The notes under the pieces are model-generated. The model made no database searches. It had not been told where the DNA came from and saw only the letters and a list, made by a program, of their open reading frames with translations. The position numbers and the translations under genes were made by a program. Source: Vitellaria paradoxa (lineage: Eukaryota; Streptophyta; Magnoliopsida; Ericales; Sapotaceae). From it: a stretch of 64,000 bases of DNA. The stretch covers positions 34,558,419-34,622,418 of the forward strand of contig CM034239.1 in NCBI GenBank assembly GCA_019916065.1, read 5' to 3'. This document shows positions 46,863 through 57,559 of the stretch, one piece after another (the stretch's first letter is position 1; each line of letters begins with the position of its first letter).

Positions 46863-47097
46863 TGACATAGATGTGATATATCATTTATCTTTCTAAGGTA
46901 GTTTCATTTAGTTTTCTAGGTAATATATTTAGTTTCCTTAAATAGTGAGATTTTATTTTATTTCAGCCTAAATTTATATAAATGTTAGAAATTGTAAGAG
47001 ATTGGCAATTTTCATTTTTGATTGAATACAGAATTTTATGAAATTTTTTCTAACTTTTACCTAAAAGATTAGGATCTTACATTTTTCACTTGTGTCA
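46863..47097 (+). repeat. gypsy-C LTR, duplicated copy 2
   Basis: Homologue of 25724-25964 in the same position relative to dioxygenase 3' flank DNA; starts TGACATAGATGTGATATATC. Confidence 0.88.
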
Positions 47098-47106
47098 CGG
47101 GATATT

Positions 47107-47398
47107 TGTCGATACACAAATTTTGGTCAATCAAATATTGCCAAATGTCAGATAAAAGCCCAATTAAATGGACAAATTAAGTCTTGCCACTAGTCTCGTG
47201 TAGGATTTCAAGAAAATTGGGCATGTGGACGAATCACAAGATGCCACATGTAAAAGTAATGCAACCTAAAGATGGTAAGACTTGACCAATCAAATTGAAC
47301 CACTTGTCAGTAGGGCGCACTACTAAAAATAATTATTATTTTTTAAATTTATCTCTTAAAAAATAAATAAATAAGAGATGATTATTTAAGAAGTATAA
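47107..47398 (+). repeat. LTR-B, truncated copy at a duplication junction
   Basis: TGTCGATACACAAATTTTGG onwards, as at 19219. It is cut at the same base, GTATAA (47393-47398), and joined to the same dioxygenase upstream DNA. Confidence 0.86.
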
Positions 47399-49360
47399 AC
47401 TTTCTATGGTTGATGGCCTCAGTCTAATCTTTCAAGCTAAGCAATCTGAGAAACAACTTCAACATAATATAGTAATTTTATATATCTGTTAGTGTGACTA
47501 ACCCTTCATATATATATTAAAAATATTTAATCATCAGTCACCCATTAATTATATAAGCAATATTCTGATAATTCACCTGAATCTAGTATTAAATTCATTA
47601 TTGTTGGACTATTTCCCCAGGTCGAACATATTAAATCAGCAAAAGGTTAATTAAACAAGCGATGTGATAAATGAATTCAAATGGAGACGTAAGAATTTAA
47701 CAAGAAAAATCATCTATAAATGAGGGTGAAATTTTTATATTATAAAATAGAGCGATTTTTGAAAATATTCTTTTCGCAAGTTAAGATTTAACGATTAAGA
47801 ATAATTTTTCTTTCATTTCGATCATTTTTATATTCTTAACTTCTTGCCCAATTTTTATTTTAATGGATCCATTACCATATATTTCACAAAATAATTTGAA
47901 CATTTTAAATTTCATCATATTTAAAAAATGAAGATCATATACAAATCAAAACTACCGACTCAAATTCCACCTAATTATACTTTTACGAAGTTAAACATTC
48001 CAAATTGAAGTATCATAATTTGTTTTTTATAGTGTTTATCAAAAAATTAATTGGGGAGAGAGAGACCAAAATACATGTACTAACTGTTATAGTCTAAAGT
48101 TTTGAAAAAAATTAAAATCTATAAATTATTATAATTTTTTCGATTTGAACTTTTTATCCAAAGTTTCGATTATATAAAAAACTTAATACTAATTATGTTC
48201 AGAATAGTTTAGACATAGGCTATTACTAGTAGAATCACTAAGACATAAAATTTGACAACACGCAAACTATGTAAGTTCCAAAGCATCAAACTATACTTAC
48301 CCCCAAAAAAAAGGAATGAAAAGAAAAAAATTATCAAATTATAATAGCATAAACATACTATACCACCAATCCTTTGCATGCATCCATAATCATAGAGACA
48401 TTCAGCAACCCATGATAATAAAGAGTACGAATAAACGCCTCTAAACACTCACGTATAATTGTTGAATAAAAATTCTTTCTAGGCAAAGATTTAAGAAATT
48501 TCATAAACATTGAAATACAAATCTCTTGAAGGACGTTGGTTCTTTCTCAATAGTTGCTCTCTTGCCTTCTAATTAAACCTTAGCATGAAGGTCCATTTAA
48601 TTAAATAGACAAAGTAATACTACTCTAAAAAGACTTTCAAACATTAGTATTTTAATTTGAGGAACAATCTGTTCTTCGGAATGAGCTTGATAGCGATCTT
48701 CTCTGTAAAAATTAAACACACAGAAGTATTTTCCAGCAAATCTAGTAACCTATTGTGAGAGCCAACTAGTGAGTTAAAACTAAAAATAAGTGCTCGTTTA
48801 GAAAAAAAAAAAAAAAGTCGTCAACTCAGTTGCCAGCTACTAGCTTTTTATTTTTTTAAAAATAATCAAATTTATCTTTTTATATTTTAACATTCTTTCA
48901 AATCTTGAAGAGCAAAAATATGAAATTAATAAAAAGTTAAAAATTTTGTTATTAAAAAGTTAACTTTTTTTTTCTTTGGTAAACATAGAAAAAAAAGATA
49001 ATTTTTTAATAGTTAACTGGTAGCCAGTTAAAAAAAGATTAACTTTTTTTCTTCTAAAACTCTGCCTAATCGTGGAGTATTTTCTAGTGAAAACAATGAT
49101 CTCCAAAACCTGTTTCTTTAACTCATTCTTTGTTGTTTTGCTTTGATTTAGATTCACTTCTCAAGTACTCTAAGGCACCGTCACCGATTCCTCATTGTAG
49201 AAGGCTTGGAACAAACAGAAAACTTTTCAAACGAATTAGAGTTTTCTACATAGGACTTTTCATAATAATTAGGATTCAAAAAATAGAAAGACAATCACAA
49301 ATAAAATTCTACTATCCTTAAAAATCAAACTCATAATTTATCAAAAAAATAAAAATCCTT
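47399..49360. other. Upstream region of the broken dioxygenase copy
   Basis: Collinear with 19512-20031 plus 21635-23080. It lacks the 1.6 kb solo LTR and shows the empty target at about 47941-47946. Homology stops at CCTTTTGATAA (49354-49364), where the proximal promoter, exon 1 and most of intron 1 are missing. No gene is present within it. Confidence 0.85.
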
Positions 49361-49405
49361 TTGATAAGTATGTATATATATATGTATGTATGTAACTGCA
49401 TGCAG

Positions 49406-49685
49406 GGAGATCATATCGCAATATTCCAAAGCTATTCATGATCTTAGCATGGATTTGGGGCGCAAGTTGCTTGACGGCTTGGGACTAAAAGGGGATTTAT
49501 TCAAGGAGTGGCCCTGTCAAATAAGATTTAACAAATACAACTACACTCCAGAGTTTGTTGGATCAACCTGCGCCGTATTGCATACAGACCCCGGATTTCT
49601 TACTATATTACAGGATGACGAATTCATTGGTGGCCTGGAAGCATTGCACAAGGACACTGGTGAATTTATACCCATTGATCCATTC
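49406..49685 (+). pseudogene. DAO-like dioxygenase relic: exon 2 only
   Basis: Reads EIISQYSKAIHDLSMDLGRK, then YNYTPEFVGSTCAVLHTDPG and LEALHKDTGEFIPIDP, matching residues 114-205 of the intact protein. The acceptor TGCAG at 49401-49405 is kept, and iron-ligand residues H and D of HTD are present. The deletion on the left removes exon 1. On the right exon 2 is cut at GATCCATT and fused to 3' flank DNA, losing the last part of exon 2 and all of exon 3, including the third iron ligand and the 2-oxoglutarate contacts. It cannot make a working enzyme. Confidence 0.95.
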
Positions 49686-49998
49686 ACGTACTTGTATATA
49701 TGTTTCATTGTCATAACTTTTCAACGAGTCTTTTAACGTAAGCCGTTTACTTCATAAATGTCGTTGGCATGAATTTGAAAGTGTTTGTGCCACAAATTTG
49801 TTCCACATACGTCTTTGGTCCTAAAGTAATTAGTGTTTAGGTCTATGCGTCCGTTTACTTTTCAATTACACATCCCAAAGTAATTACATCCTAAAAAGAA
49901 ATTGTGCCTATGCAACTATTTCGCCTAGTTGGGTCAAATTTTGAATGTAACCCTTTACTATATGAATTGATAAAAGTAGTTAGGCTATGTTTGGTATG
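49686..49998 (+). other. 3' flank of the broken dioxygenase copy
   Basis: Matches 46552-46862 and 25415-25723. It begins at the deletion junction CCATTCACG. Confidence 0.85.
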
Positions 49999-50239
49999 TG
50001 ATGTAGATGTGATATATCATTTATCTTTCTAAGGTAGTTTTATTTAGTTTTCTAGGTAATATATTTAGTTTCCTTTAAATAGAGAGATTTTATTTTATTT
50101 CAACCTAAATCTATATAAATGTTAGGAATTGTAAGAGATTGGCAGTTTTCATTATTGATTAAATACAGAATTTTATGAAATTTTATTCTCTCTAACTTTC
50201 ACCTAAAAGATTAGGGTCTTACACTTTCCACTTGTGTCA
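49999..50239 (+). repeat. gypsy-C LTR, duplicated copy 3
   Basis: Homologue of 25724-25964 after the same flank (TATGTTTGGTATG); starts TGATGTAGATGTG. Confidence 0.88.
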
Positions 50240-50248
50240 AGTGATATT

Positions 50249-50631
50249 TGTCGATACACAAATTTTGGTCAATCAAATATTGTCAAATGTCAGATAAAAG
50301 CCCAATTAAATAGACAAATTAAGTCTTGCCATGAGTCTCGTGGAAGATTTCAAGAAAATTGGGCATGTGGACGAATCACAAGATGCCACATGTAAATTAA
50401 AGTGTTGCAACTTAAAGATGATAAGATTTGATCAATCAAATTAAACCACTTGTCAACAAGGCCCACTGCTAAAAATAATTATTATTTTTTAAATTTTATC
50501 TTTTAAAAAATAAATAAATAAGAGATAATTATTTAAAAAGTATAATAATATCTTAACTCTTTGATATTATCTCTTATTTAATAAATAAAATAATGAGATA
50601 ATTATTTTGAAGAAGTTAAGTTCTACTGTGA
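50249..50631 (+). repeat. LTR-B, longer truncated copy
   Basis: Passes the point where the other two copies are cut (GTATAATAATATC at about 50539) and continues to TTCTACTGTG, matching 56162-56540. It shows the original LTR-B text on one side of the duplication junction. Confidence 0.85.
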
Positions 50632-50845
50632 GGTTCAGATTTCTCAATTCTATCCTTACAATTAAGGTTCAGATTTCTCTATCTGTTGATGAAGTCAATG
50701 ACAGGCTCTTCTTTCCACTGCCGAGCATTGGTTAGCTCAATCATACTTACAATATGACGGGTACTATAGAATCTGTTGAGAAAAATCTTTGCTGCAGTTG
50801 CTCCCAACTGTCAAGGGTGCTAGGCTCTAGATTGCAGTACCAATC
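50632..50845 (-). pseudogene. Ty3/gypsy Gag fragment
   Basis: The minus strand reads DWYCNLEPSTLDSWEQLQQR, VSMIELTNARQWKEEPVIDF and INR-RNLNLNCKDRIEKSEP, matching Gag of Tat-like plant elements. One stop and a frameshift are present. It is cut by LTR-B on one side and by a CACTA element on the other. Confidence 0.78.
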
Positions 50846-51316
50846 CACTATAGGAAATCCGGGTATAGGCGAGAAAAAAACTTCCTCACTAAAATTCATA
50901 TTTTCCTCACAAAAGACTATAGGCGAGGAAAAATATTTCTTGCAAATTTCCTCGCCTATCTTCCGTCACCTATAGTTTTTAGCGAGGAATATTTGTTTTC
51001 CTCGCCTATAGTTACTTTAACAAGGAATTCATTTTTGTTGCCTATTTTTACCTTTTAGCGAGGAAATATATTTCCTCATCTATTCTTAGCTTTTAGCAAG
51101 GAAATAAAGTTCCTCGCCTATGCTTACATTTTAGTAAGGAAGTAAATGTCCTGGTCTATGCACACCTTTTAGTGAGGAAATAAATGTCCTCTCTTTTTCT
51201 TTTCTTGTAGCGAGGAAAGAAATGTCGTTGCCTATTCTTACCTTTTAGCGAGAAAATAAAGTTCCTCGCCTATCATGACCTTTAGGGGAGGAAATCATAT
51301 TTCCTTGCCTATAGTG
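50846..51316. mobile_element. Miniature CACTA element, 471 bp
   Basis: The left end is CACTATAGGAAATCCGGG and the right end is the inverted CACTATAGGCAAGGAAAT. The body is a series of units of roughly 45-60 bp built on TTTTAGCGAGGAAAT ... TTCCTCGCCTAT, each partly palindromic. The flanking trinucleotides ATC and ATT differ by one base. There is no coding capacity. Confidence 0.85.
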
Positions 51317-51322
51317 ATTTTT

Positions 51323-51462
51323 GGCATTTTGTGATTCGCTCACATGCCCAATTTTCTTGAAATCTTCCATGAGACTCGTGGCAAGATTTAATTTGTCCAT
51401 TTAATTAGGCTTTATTTGACATTTGGCAATATTTGATTGGCCAAAATTTGGGTGCCTACAAT
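51323..51462 (-). repeat. LTR-B fragment, inverted
   Basis: The minus strand reads TGTAGGCACCCAAATTTTGG, then GCCAATCAAATATTGCCAAA and AAGATTTCAAGAAAATTGGG, the first about 140 bases of LTR-B. It abuts integrase text at its start. Confidence 0.83.
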
Positions 51463-52121
51463 GGGAAGCCTTTTTATAATAGTGTGATGAACAAGTTATG
51501 TGAGAAGTTCAACTTCAAACAACATAACTCTTCCATGTACAATGCACCTGCAAATAGTCTACCGAAGCATTCAATAAGACTCTTGGAAATCTATTGAAGA
51601 AAGTGGTTGCAAAATCAAAGTGAAATTGGCACGAGAGAATTGGAGAAGCTTTTAGGCTTATCGAACAACATATCAAACATCTACACAAGCTACTTCTTAT
51701 GCTTTAGTGTATGGCGTGGAAGCTGTTCTCCCCCTCGAGTGTCAAATCCCATCATTACAAATTGTTCTTCAAAAAGGTCTCACTCAAGGGGAAAATGCTC
51801 GCTTGCAACTAGAAGAATTAGAAGCACTTGACAAGAAGAGACTTGAGGCACAACAATGTTTAGAATGTTACCAAACTCGTATTTTCAGAGCATTTAACAA
51901 AAGAGTCCACCCTCGATCCTTTCAGAAATGAGACTTGGTACTCACTGTGAGAAGACCCATCATTACCACTCATCATACAGGAAACAAGTTCAACTCTAAG
52001 TGGGATGGCCTATATGTAATGTAAGAAGTCTTCTCAAATGGAGCATACAAGATAATTGCTAAATATGGCTTAAGAATCAGCCCCATAAATGGCAAGTTCT
52101 TGAAGCGCTACTATCCTTAAA
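51455..52121 (+). pseudogene. Tat-type gypsy integrase, C-terminal part
   Basis: Reads NGKPFYNSVMNKLCEKFNFK, MYNAPANS, then SYALVYGVEAVLPLECQIPS, ENARLQLEELEALDKKRLEA and CYQTRIFRAFNKRVHPRSFQ, ending in GRYYP-like text (LKRYYP) with a stop at 52121. This is the end of the catalytic core and the C-terminal domain of a Tat-lineage integrase. Several frameshifts and stops (51597, 51929, 52023) inactivate it. No RT or protease remains nearby. Confidence 0.88.
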
Positions 52122-52184
52122 ATCATGTAGTACTCCTAGCCCGCATGAGTATAAACTGTGAAAGGCACCAAAAAAAAAAAAAAA

Positions 52185-52560
52185 AAAGGACTACATTTGG
52201 CTTGATCCCATTTTAGGTATATAGTCAACTTGGAGTCTGTTTCAAGTTTAGTCATCCATTAAAAATTGAAAAAAAATCCTTTCATTCTTTATTGTATTGA
52301 ACTACACTTGGCTTGATCCCATTTTAGGTACATAGATAACTTGGAGTCTATTCCAAGTTCAGTCATTCATTAAAAATTAAAAAAATCCGTTCATTCTTAT
52401 TGTAATGAACTACGCTTGGCTTGATCCCATTTTAGATACGTAGGCAACTTGGGGTTTGTTCCAAGTTCAGTCATTCATTAAAAAAAAATATTCTGATGAA
52501 CTATGCTTGGCCTGATCCATCTTGGGTACGTAGGCATTTTAAAATCTTGTTTTAAAATCA
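52185..52560. repeat. Tandem repeat, about 118 bp, 3-4 units
   Basis: Units carry GGCTTGATCCCATTTTAGGT, then ACTTGGAGTCTRTTCCAAG, and CATTCATTAAAAATT. They sit just after the integrase, where Tat-type elements often carry repeats with CTTGATCC and TACGTAGGCAAC motifs. Confidence 0.9.
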
Positions 52561-52749
52561 ATCATCCAGTCAAAGCAAAAAATTGACTTAATCATAAGTA
52601 CTAAATTCATAATTCATACTCTTGTGATAAAAGCTTGTGATACGCTGAGAACATCTCCAAGAAGCCTTCCAATGTTGAGATTATAATCTTTAGAATAAAA
52701 TAAAGATTACAAGAATAATGCTTCTAAAGATGTCTTCTGGCAATGAATT

Positions 52750-53110
52750 TACCATAGAAATGAATAGTACACACTAAGTAAGTTTTCAAGAAAGATTTGA
52801 AGGGTCACACTGGTCCCACTTAAAATCCCATCTCCTACACAAAACATCCTTAGATGTGTACGTATTCATACTACAAATGAATAATAGGCACCAAGTAAGT
52901 TCCCATGAAAAATTGGAAGGGTCACACTGGTCCCACTTAAAACTCAATCTCCTAAACAAACCTCCGTAGACGTGCACGTATTTATACTACAAATGAATAG
53001 TACACACTAAGTAAGCTCCCAGGAAAAATTAGAGGGGTCACACTGGTCTCACTTAAAACCCAATCTCCTAGACAGAACCTTCTCAAACAAGTACGTAGTC
53101 ATACCGCCAC
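52750..53110. repeat. Tandem repeat, about 122 bp, 3 units
   Basis: Units start near GAATAGTACACACTAAGTAAG and include GGGTCACACTGGTCCCACTT, CCAATCTCCTA and GACGTGCACGTATT-ATACTAC. Confidence 0.9.
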
Positions 53111-53264
53111 ATTGCACTCCAAAAGCTAGAGAATCTCCTAACCATGTAGTGAACAATCCTTGAAAGTAACCATGATTTGAAAAGAAAGCAAGGCTCAACA
53201 CCTATGAATTTGATATAGAGATCCTAAAGGCCTTCAATGTTGTCCTTTAGTCAACTCTAAACAG

Positions 53265-54900
53265 TTCTTGTGGCACGAACAAACTTTCAGCCCAAATTTT
53301 GTCGAAGACGATTTAAAGGTTCTGGCTGATGTAGATGCGAACAGTGCTGGCGCAAAACAAACTTTTAAGACCAAACTTTTGCCAAAACTAAATTCAAAGG
53401 CCCTGGCTAATGTAGACGTGAACAGTGCTAGCGCAAACAAACTTTCAATCCCGAATTCTTACCGGAACTCGAATTCAAAAGCTTTGACTGATGTAAACGC
53501 AAACAGTGTTGGTGCAATAACTTGTAGCCCTAAATTCTTGCCGAAGTCAAATTTAAAGGCTCTGGCTGATGTAGATGCAAATACTGCTGGTGCAAACAAA
53601 CTTCCAGCCTTAATTCTTGTTGAAGCCAAATTCTAAGGCTCTGGGCTGATGTAGATGCGAACAGTGCTGGCGTAAAGAAACTTTCAATCCTAAATTTTTG
53701 CTGAAGTTGAATTCAAAGGCTTTGGCTAATGTAGGCATAAATGGTTGCTACCACGAACCCTAAATTCTTGCCAAAACTGAAATCAGAGCCTCTAACTGAT
53801 GCAAGCATGAACGACCACTGTCACAAACAAACTTTCAACCTCGAATTCTGGTCGAAGCTAAATTCAGAGGCTTTAACTAATGTAAGCAACGACCAGCTGC
53901 TGCCATGAACAAACTTTCAATCCTGAATTCTTATCGAAACTAAATTCAGAGCCTCTGGTTGATGCATGCATGAATGGCTGCTGCCCCGCGAACAAACTTT
54001 CAATCCTTAATTCTTGCAGAAATTGAGTTTAGAGCCTCTGGTTGATACCAGCATGAACAACTGCTACCACAAGCAAACTTTCAGCCCCGAATTCTTACCG
54101 AAGCTGAATTCAAAGGCTCTAACTAATGCAAGCACGAACAGCTACTGCCACGAACAAACTTTCAGCCCTGATTCTTATCAAAACGGAATTCAGAGGCTCT
54201 GGCTGATGCAGGCACAAACGCTACTGTCACGAACAAACTTTCAGCCCTGAATTCATGCTGATATTGATTCAGAGAGATCTGACTAATGTAAGCGTATAAC
54301 TGGCTGCTGTCACGAAGCAAACTTTTAATCCAATTCTTACCGAAGCCGAAATCCAAAGCTCTAGCTAATACAAGCGTGAACAACTACTTACCAACGAACA
54401 AACTTTTAGTCCCTGTAATTCCTTATCGAAGCCGAAGTCAGAGGCTCTAGCTGATGGCAGGCGGGAACGGCTACTGTCCACGAACAAGCTTTCTGCCCCA
54501 AATGCTTACCGAAGTTGAATCAGAGGCTCTGGCTGATGTAGGCATGAACATACTACTGTCACGAACAACTTTCAGCCCCAAATTCTTGCCGAAGCGGAAT
54601 TCAAAGGTCTGGTTGATGTAGGCATAAATGGCTGCTGTCATGAACGACTTTTAGCCCTGGATTCTTGTCGAAGCTAAATTCAAAGGCTCTAGCTAATGTA
54701 GGCGGCGAATAGCTACTTCCACGAATGACTTTCAACCCCAAATTCTTATCAAAGCCAATTTAATGGCTCTAGTTGATGTAGACGTGAACAAATGTTGGCA
54801 CAAATAAACTTTTAATCCAAATTCTTGTGAAGGCCGAATTCTCAAAAGCTCTAACTAATGTAAGCACAAACAGCATGCTGGCACAAACAATTCAGCCCGA
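53265..54900. repeat. Minisatellite array, about 84 bp, roughly 19-20 units
   Basis: Consensus pieces: AACAAACTTTCAGCCC, GAATTCTTGCCGAAGCTGAA, TTCAAAGGCTCTGGCTGATG and TAGGCGTGAACAGTGCTG. Units diverge and gain small indels toward the right. The first four keep an open frame (53268-53636) of 28-residue repeats like KALADVDANSAGAN. The frame is lost afterwards, so a protein is unlikely. It probably belongs to the 3' region of the broken Tat-type element. Confidence 0.9.
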
Positions 54901-54904
54901 CGTT

Positions 54905-55400
54905 AGAGATGTTAAAAAAAAATTCGCAATAAAAAAAATAGTATGCTATTGTGTTCATTCAAAAAAAAAAGAGGGTGATGCATGCAAAAAAAAAAAAAAA
55001 AAAAAAAAAGAGTTAGAAATTAAAAATAGTGCAGTAAAAAAAAAATAGGTATCTTGCTCATCCCAAAAAAAAAAAAAACACACAAAGAAAAGAACGATAG
55101 AAAAAGAAAAAAAATTTGGTGGCTCATTAAAAAAAGCAAGTTGCGAGGAGCATATTGGAGGACAAATTGATCATGTGTTGCTCGTTAGAATTGTTTGGGA
55201 ACTATAGCTAACACTAGACTATTAAGGTTCCTATAATGCTATTACTTTGGAAAGCAAAAATTGAAGTTTAAAAAAAAAAAAAAAAGGTAGAAATCTACAT
55301 TCGACCACAAAAAAAAATTGTACCGTGAAAAAAAAGAAAAAAAAGGAAAAAAAAAAAGGTAGGCCACGACTAAAAAAATTATTAATTGGCATCGGACACA
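54905..55400. other. A-rich, low-complexity DNA
   Basis: Repeated poly-A runs (54961-55010, 55062-55078, 55269-55285, 55310-55360). No gene is credible. It may be the continuation of the element's 3' region. Confidence 0.6.
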
Positions 55401-55402
55401 TG

Positions 55403-55503
55403 TTTTTTTTTTTTTGATAGGTAAGTGGGGGGGAGGGCCCTGGGTTCGAACCCAAGTGGTGAGTGGGCAAAGGGTAGAGCTCAACCACCAAACTAAGTGT
55501 CTT
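55403..55503 (-). mobile_element. tRNA-derived SINE
   Basis: On the minus strand: an A-box-like TGGTTGAGCTC (55487-55477), about 23 bases later the B box GGTTCGAACCC (55453-55443), a C-rich body, and a terminal poly-A tract of 13 (plus-strand T run 55403-55415). This is the normal layout of a plant SINE with an RNA polymerase III promoter. The target duplication was not resolved. Confidence 0.72.
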
Positions 55504-56161
55504 ACATATATATATTATAGTATATATATGCATACTATTAATTGCCTCTGCCAATTACACCATGTAACTGAATGTGGAAGCTTAAACGGTGGAAAAAAAG
55601 AATTGTTTTGGCCAAAAATAAATAATAAAAGATTGAGAATTACCTTCTGGCTTGCTTCTTACCTGGTGATATGATTATTGTGATGGAATAACTATTGTAG
55701 ACATGCCTGTATTTTATAGGCAAATACAACGAAATCCTATTGAATTATGATTGGGAAATTCTATGAAATCTAGAATTGCAAAAGAAAAAGTAAGTCAGAT
55801 TTTCATCTCCTCAACAAACTTTGGAGTGGTTACAGTCTTGCGATTATAGATGCTTCATGAATTGCTGTCCCAAGTTAATTAACAATTTTATCCTGATTCC
55901 AACTAAAATTTGAAATTTAAATAAAATCAAATTCATTATTCCAATCCAAATTTGGAATTCAAAATAATTCAACGTTCATTATCTAAATTTCTATGGTATA
56001 GAAATTAAAATATTAAAGTATGACTTGCATCAAATTTCAAAAAATTGTTAGTGTAACACCCAAAATGTTCTAGTCAACGGCGTAACAATTCTCAAAGTTG
56101 AGACTTGATCACTTTCAATACTACTACAATGTGTACGTGATCAAGCCTCGAGGAGACAATT
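55504..56161. other. Intergenic DNA, nothing recognised
   Basis: No gene or clear repeat. Bases 56090-56160 contain GATCACTTTCAATACT and GTACGTGATCAAGCCTC just before LTR-B; the inverted TTGATCAC/GTGATCAA hints at another small element. Confidence 0.45.
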
Positions 56162-56848
56162 TGTAGAAACACAAATTTTAAGCCAATCAAATATGCCAAG
56201 CTAGTGTAGATAAAACCCAATTAAATGGACAAATTAAATTTTGCCACGAGGCTTGTGGAAGATTTCAAAAAAATTGGACCTGTGGACAAATCACAAGATG
56301 CCACATGTAAAAGTGATACACCCAAAGATGATAAACTTGACCAATCAAATAGAGGGCACTTGTTATTAGGGCCACACTAACTAAGATAATTATTATTCTT
56401 AAATTTTATCTCTAAAAAAATAAATAAATAGGAGATGATCATTTAAGAATAGTAATATTATCTTAATCTTTGATATTATCTCTTATTTAATAATAAAATA
56501 ATGAGATACTTATCTTGAAGAACTTAAGTTCTACTATGACTCTCTCTTCTCTATCTATAAATAAGGGTCACTATTAAGTAGAAGAGGCATTCTTTTGCAT
56601 ACAAGGAGACTTCGCTGGATCAAGCTGCCAAAAGCCCCTTAGACTCTCAAGCAACAAGAACATACACGTGTTGATTCAAGATCAAACTTCAAGCACTCGC
56701 ATCAACGTTTTGAAGAGAAGAATCAGAGGATTTTATTTCTTTAATTAAAGTCCAGAGATTATAATCTATCTTTTTCTAAATCAATAAAAATTCAATTTGT
56801 TCTTACAATTTTTTATGTTTGTTTCTAAACACGAAATTTGTGTGTACA
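56162..56848 (+). repeat. LTR-B, full length (687 bp)
   Basis: Starts TGTAGAAACACAAATTTT and ends AAATTTGTGTGTACA (inverted ends). It contains TATAAATAAGGGTC at about 56556 and an AATCAATAAAAATTC polyadenylation-like region at 56776. It is immediately followed by ATATCAGAGCAGG, the gypsy-C primer site, so it sits in the same place as the truncated copies at 19219, 47107 and 50249. The parent element type is not determined. Confidence 0.82.
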
Positions 56849-56873
56849 ATATCAGAGCAGGTTTATCCCAATC

Positions 56874-57530
56874 TAATAGCACAAGACAATACTGGCAGTT
56901 ATGCAAACGCTAGCGAGGTACAGCAAATGCGCAATGAGGTGACAACGATATCTACTTGTCACGAAAACCTAATGGAGATGCTAATAGGCAATAGGAAGCT
57001 GCTGGAGATATTTCTCATGGTCAGCCCCAGAACCTTGTTTATATTATTATTGATCCTTGTTATCAAGCTATCAATAAGGGACAACAAAACTATGGCCATC
57101 AATCTGATTTTTGTCGTAGGGCTGATATTCTTTATTTTGATGGGTTTATTGATATTGAGGGATTCCTAAATTGGGTTGCTGAGGTTAAATGTTATTTTGA
57201 TTTCACATCTATCCCCGAAGACAAGAAAGTGAAATATGTGGTGATTCAACTTAAGAGAGGTGCTTCAGCTTGGTGAGATCATTTGTAAAAGAATCGCATA
57301 CGTGAAGGAAAAGATAAAATTAAATTTTGGATCAAGATGAAGAAGATGCTGAGAAATCGATTTTTACTACCCGATTATATACAGTATTTATTCTAACAAT
57401 ACCAACACTATTCACAGAACGACAAGTTTATAGGTGAATACACAGCTGAATTTTATAGGATAACAGAATGGACTAATCTTACAAAAGCCAAAATAGTTTA
57501 GCGGCAAGAAATCAAGAAGACTAAGATAGA
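56874..57530 (+). pseudogene. gypsy-C Gag, second copy, degraded
   Basis: Matches 25996-26600: QDNTGSYANASEVQQMRNEV, NLMEMLIGNRKLLEI, FDGFIDIEGFLNWVAEVKCY, KMKKMLRNRFLLPDY and AEFYRITEWTN. The start codon is ATA in place of ATG. Stops near 57275, 57286 and 57395 break it. Text stays alignable to about 57500, then diverges from Gag. Confidence 0.85.
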
Positions 57531-57559
57531 AGAGATAATTATGGAGCCTCTAATAAATT

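Noticed and set aside
53268..53636. 122-codon ORF with 28-residue repeats as a protein gene
   Set aside because: It is the start of a long minisatellite whose later units lose the frame; no start context or homology.
52185..54900. CRISPR-like array
   Set aside because: Units are head-to-tail without unique spacers, much longer than CRISPR repeats, and the genome is a plant's.
55440..55490. tRNA gene
   Set aside because: A and B boxes are present but no cloverleaf or acceptor stem can be drawn; a poly-A tail indicates a SINE.
55231..55554. ORFs rich in Phe and Lys on the minus strand
   Set aside because: They translate poly-A runs and the SINE; low complexity only.
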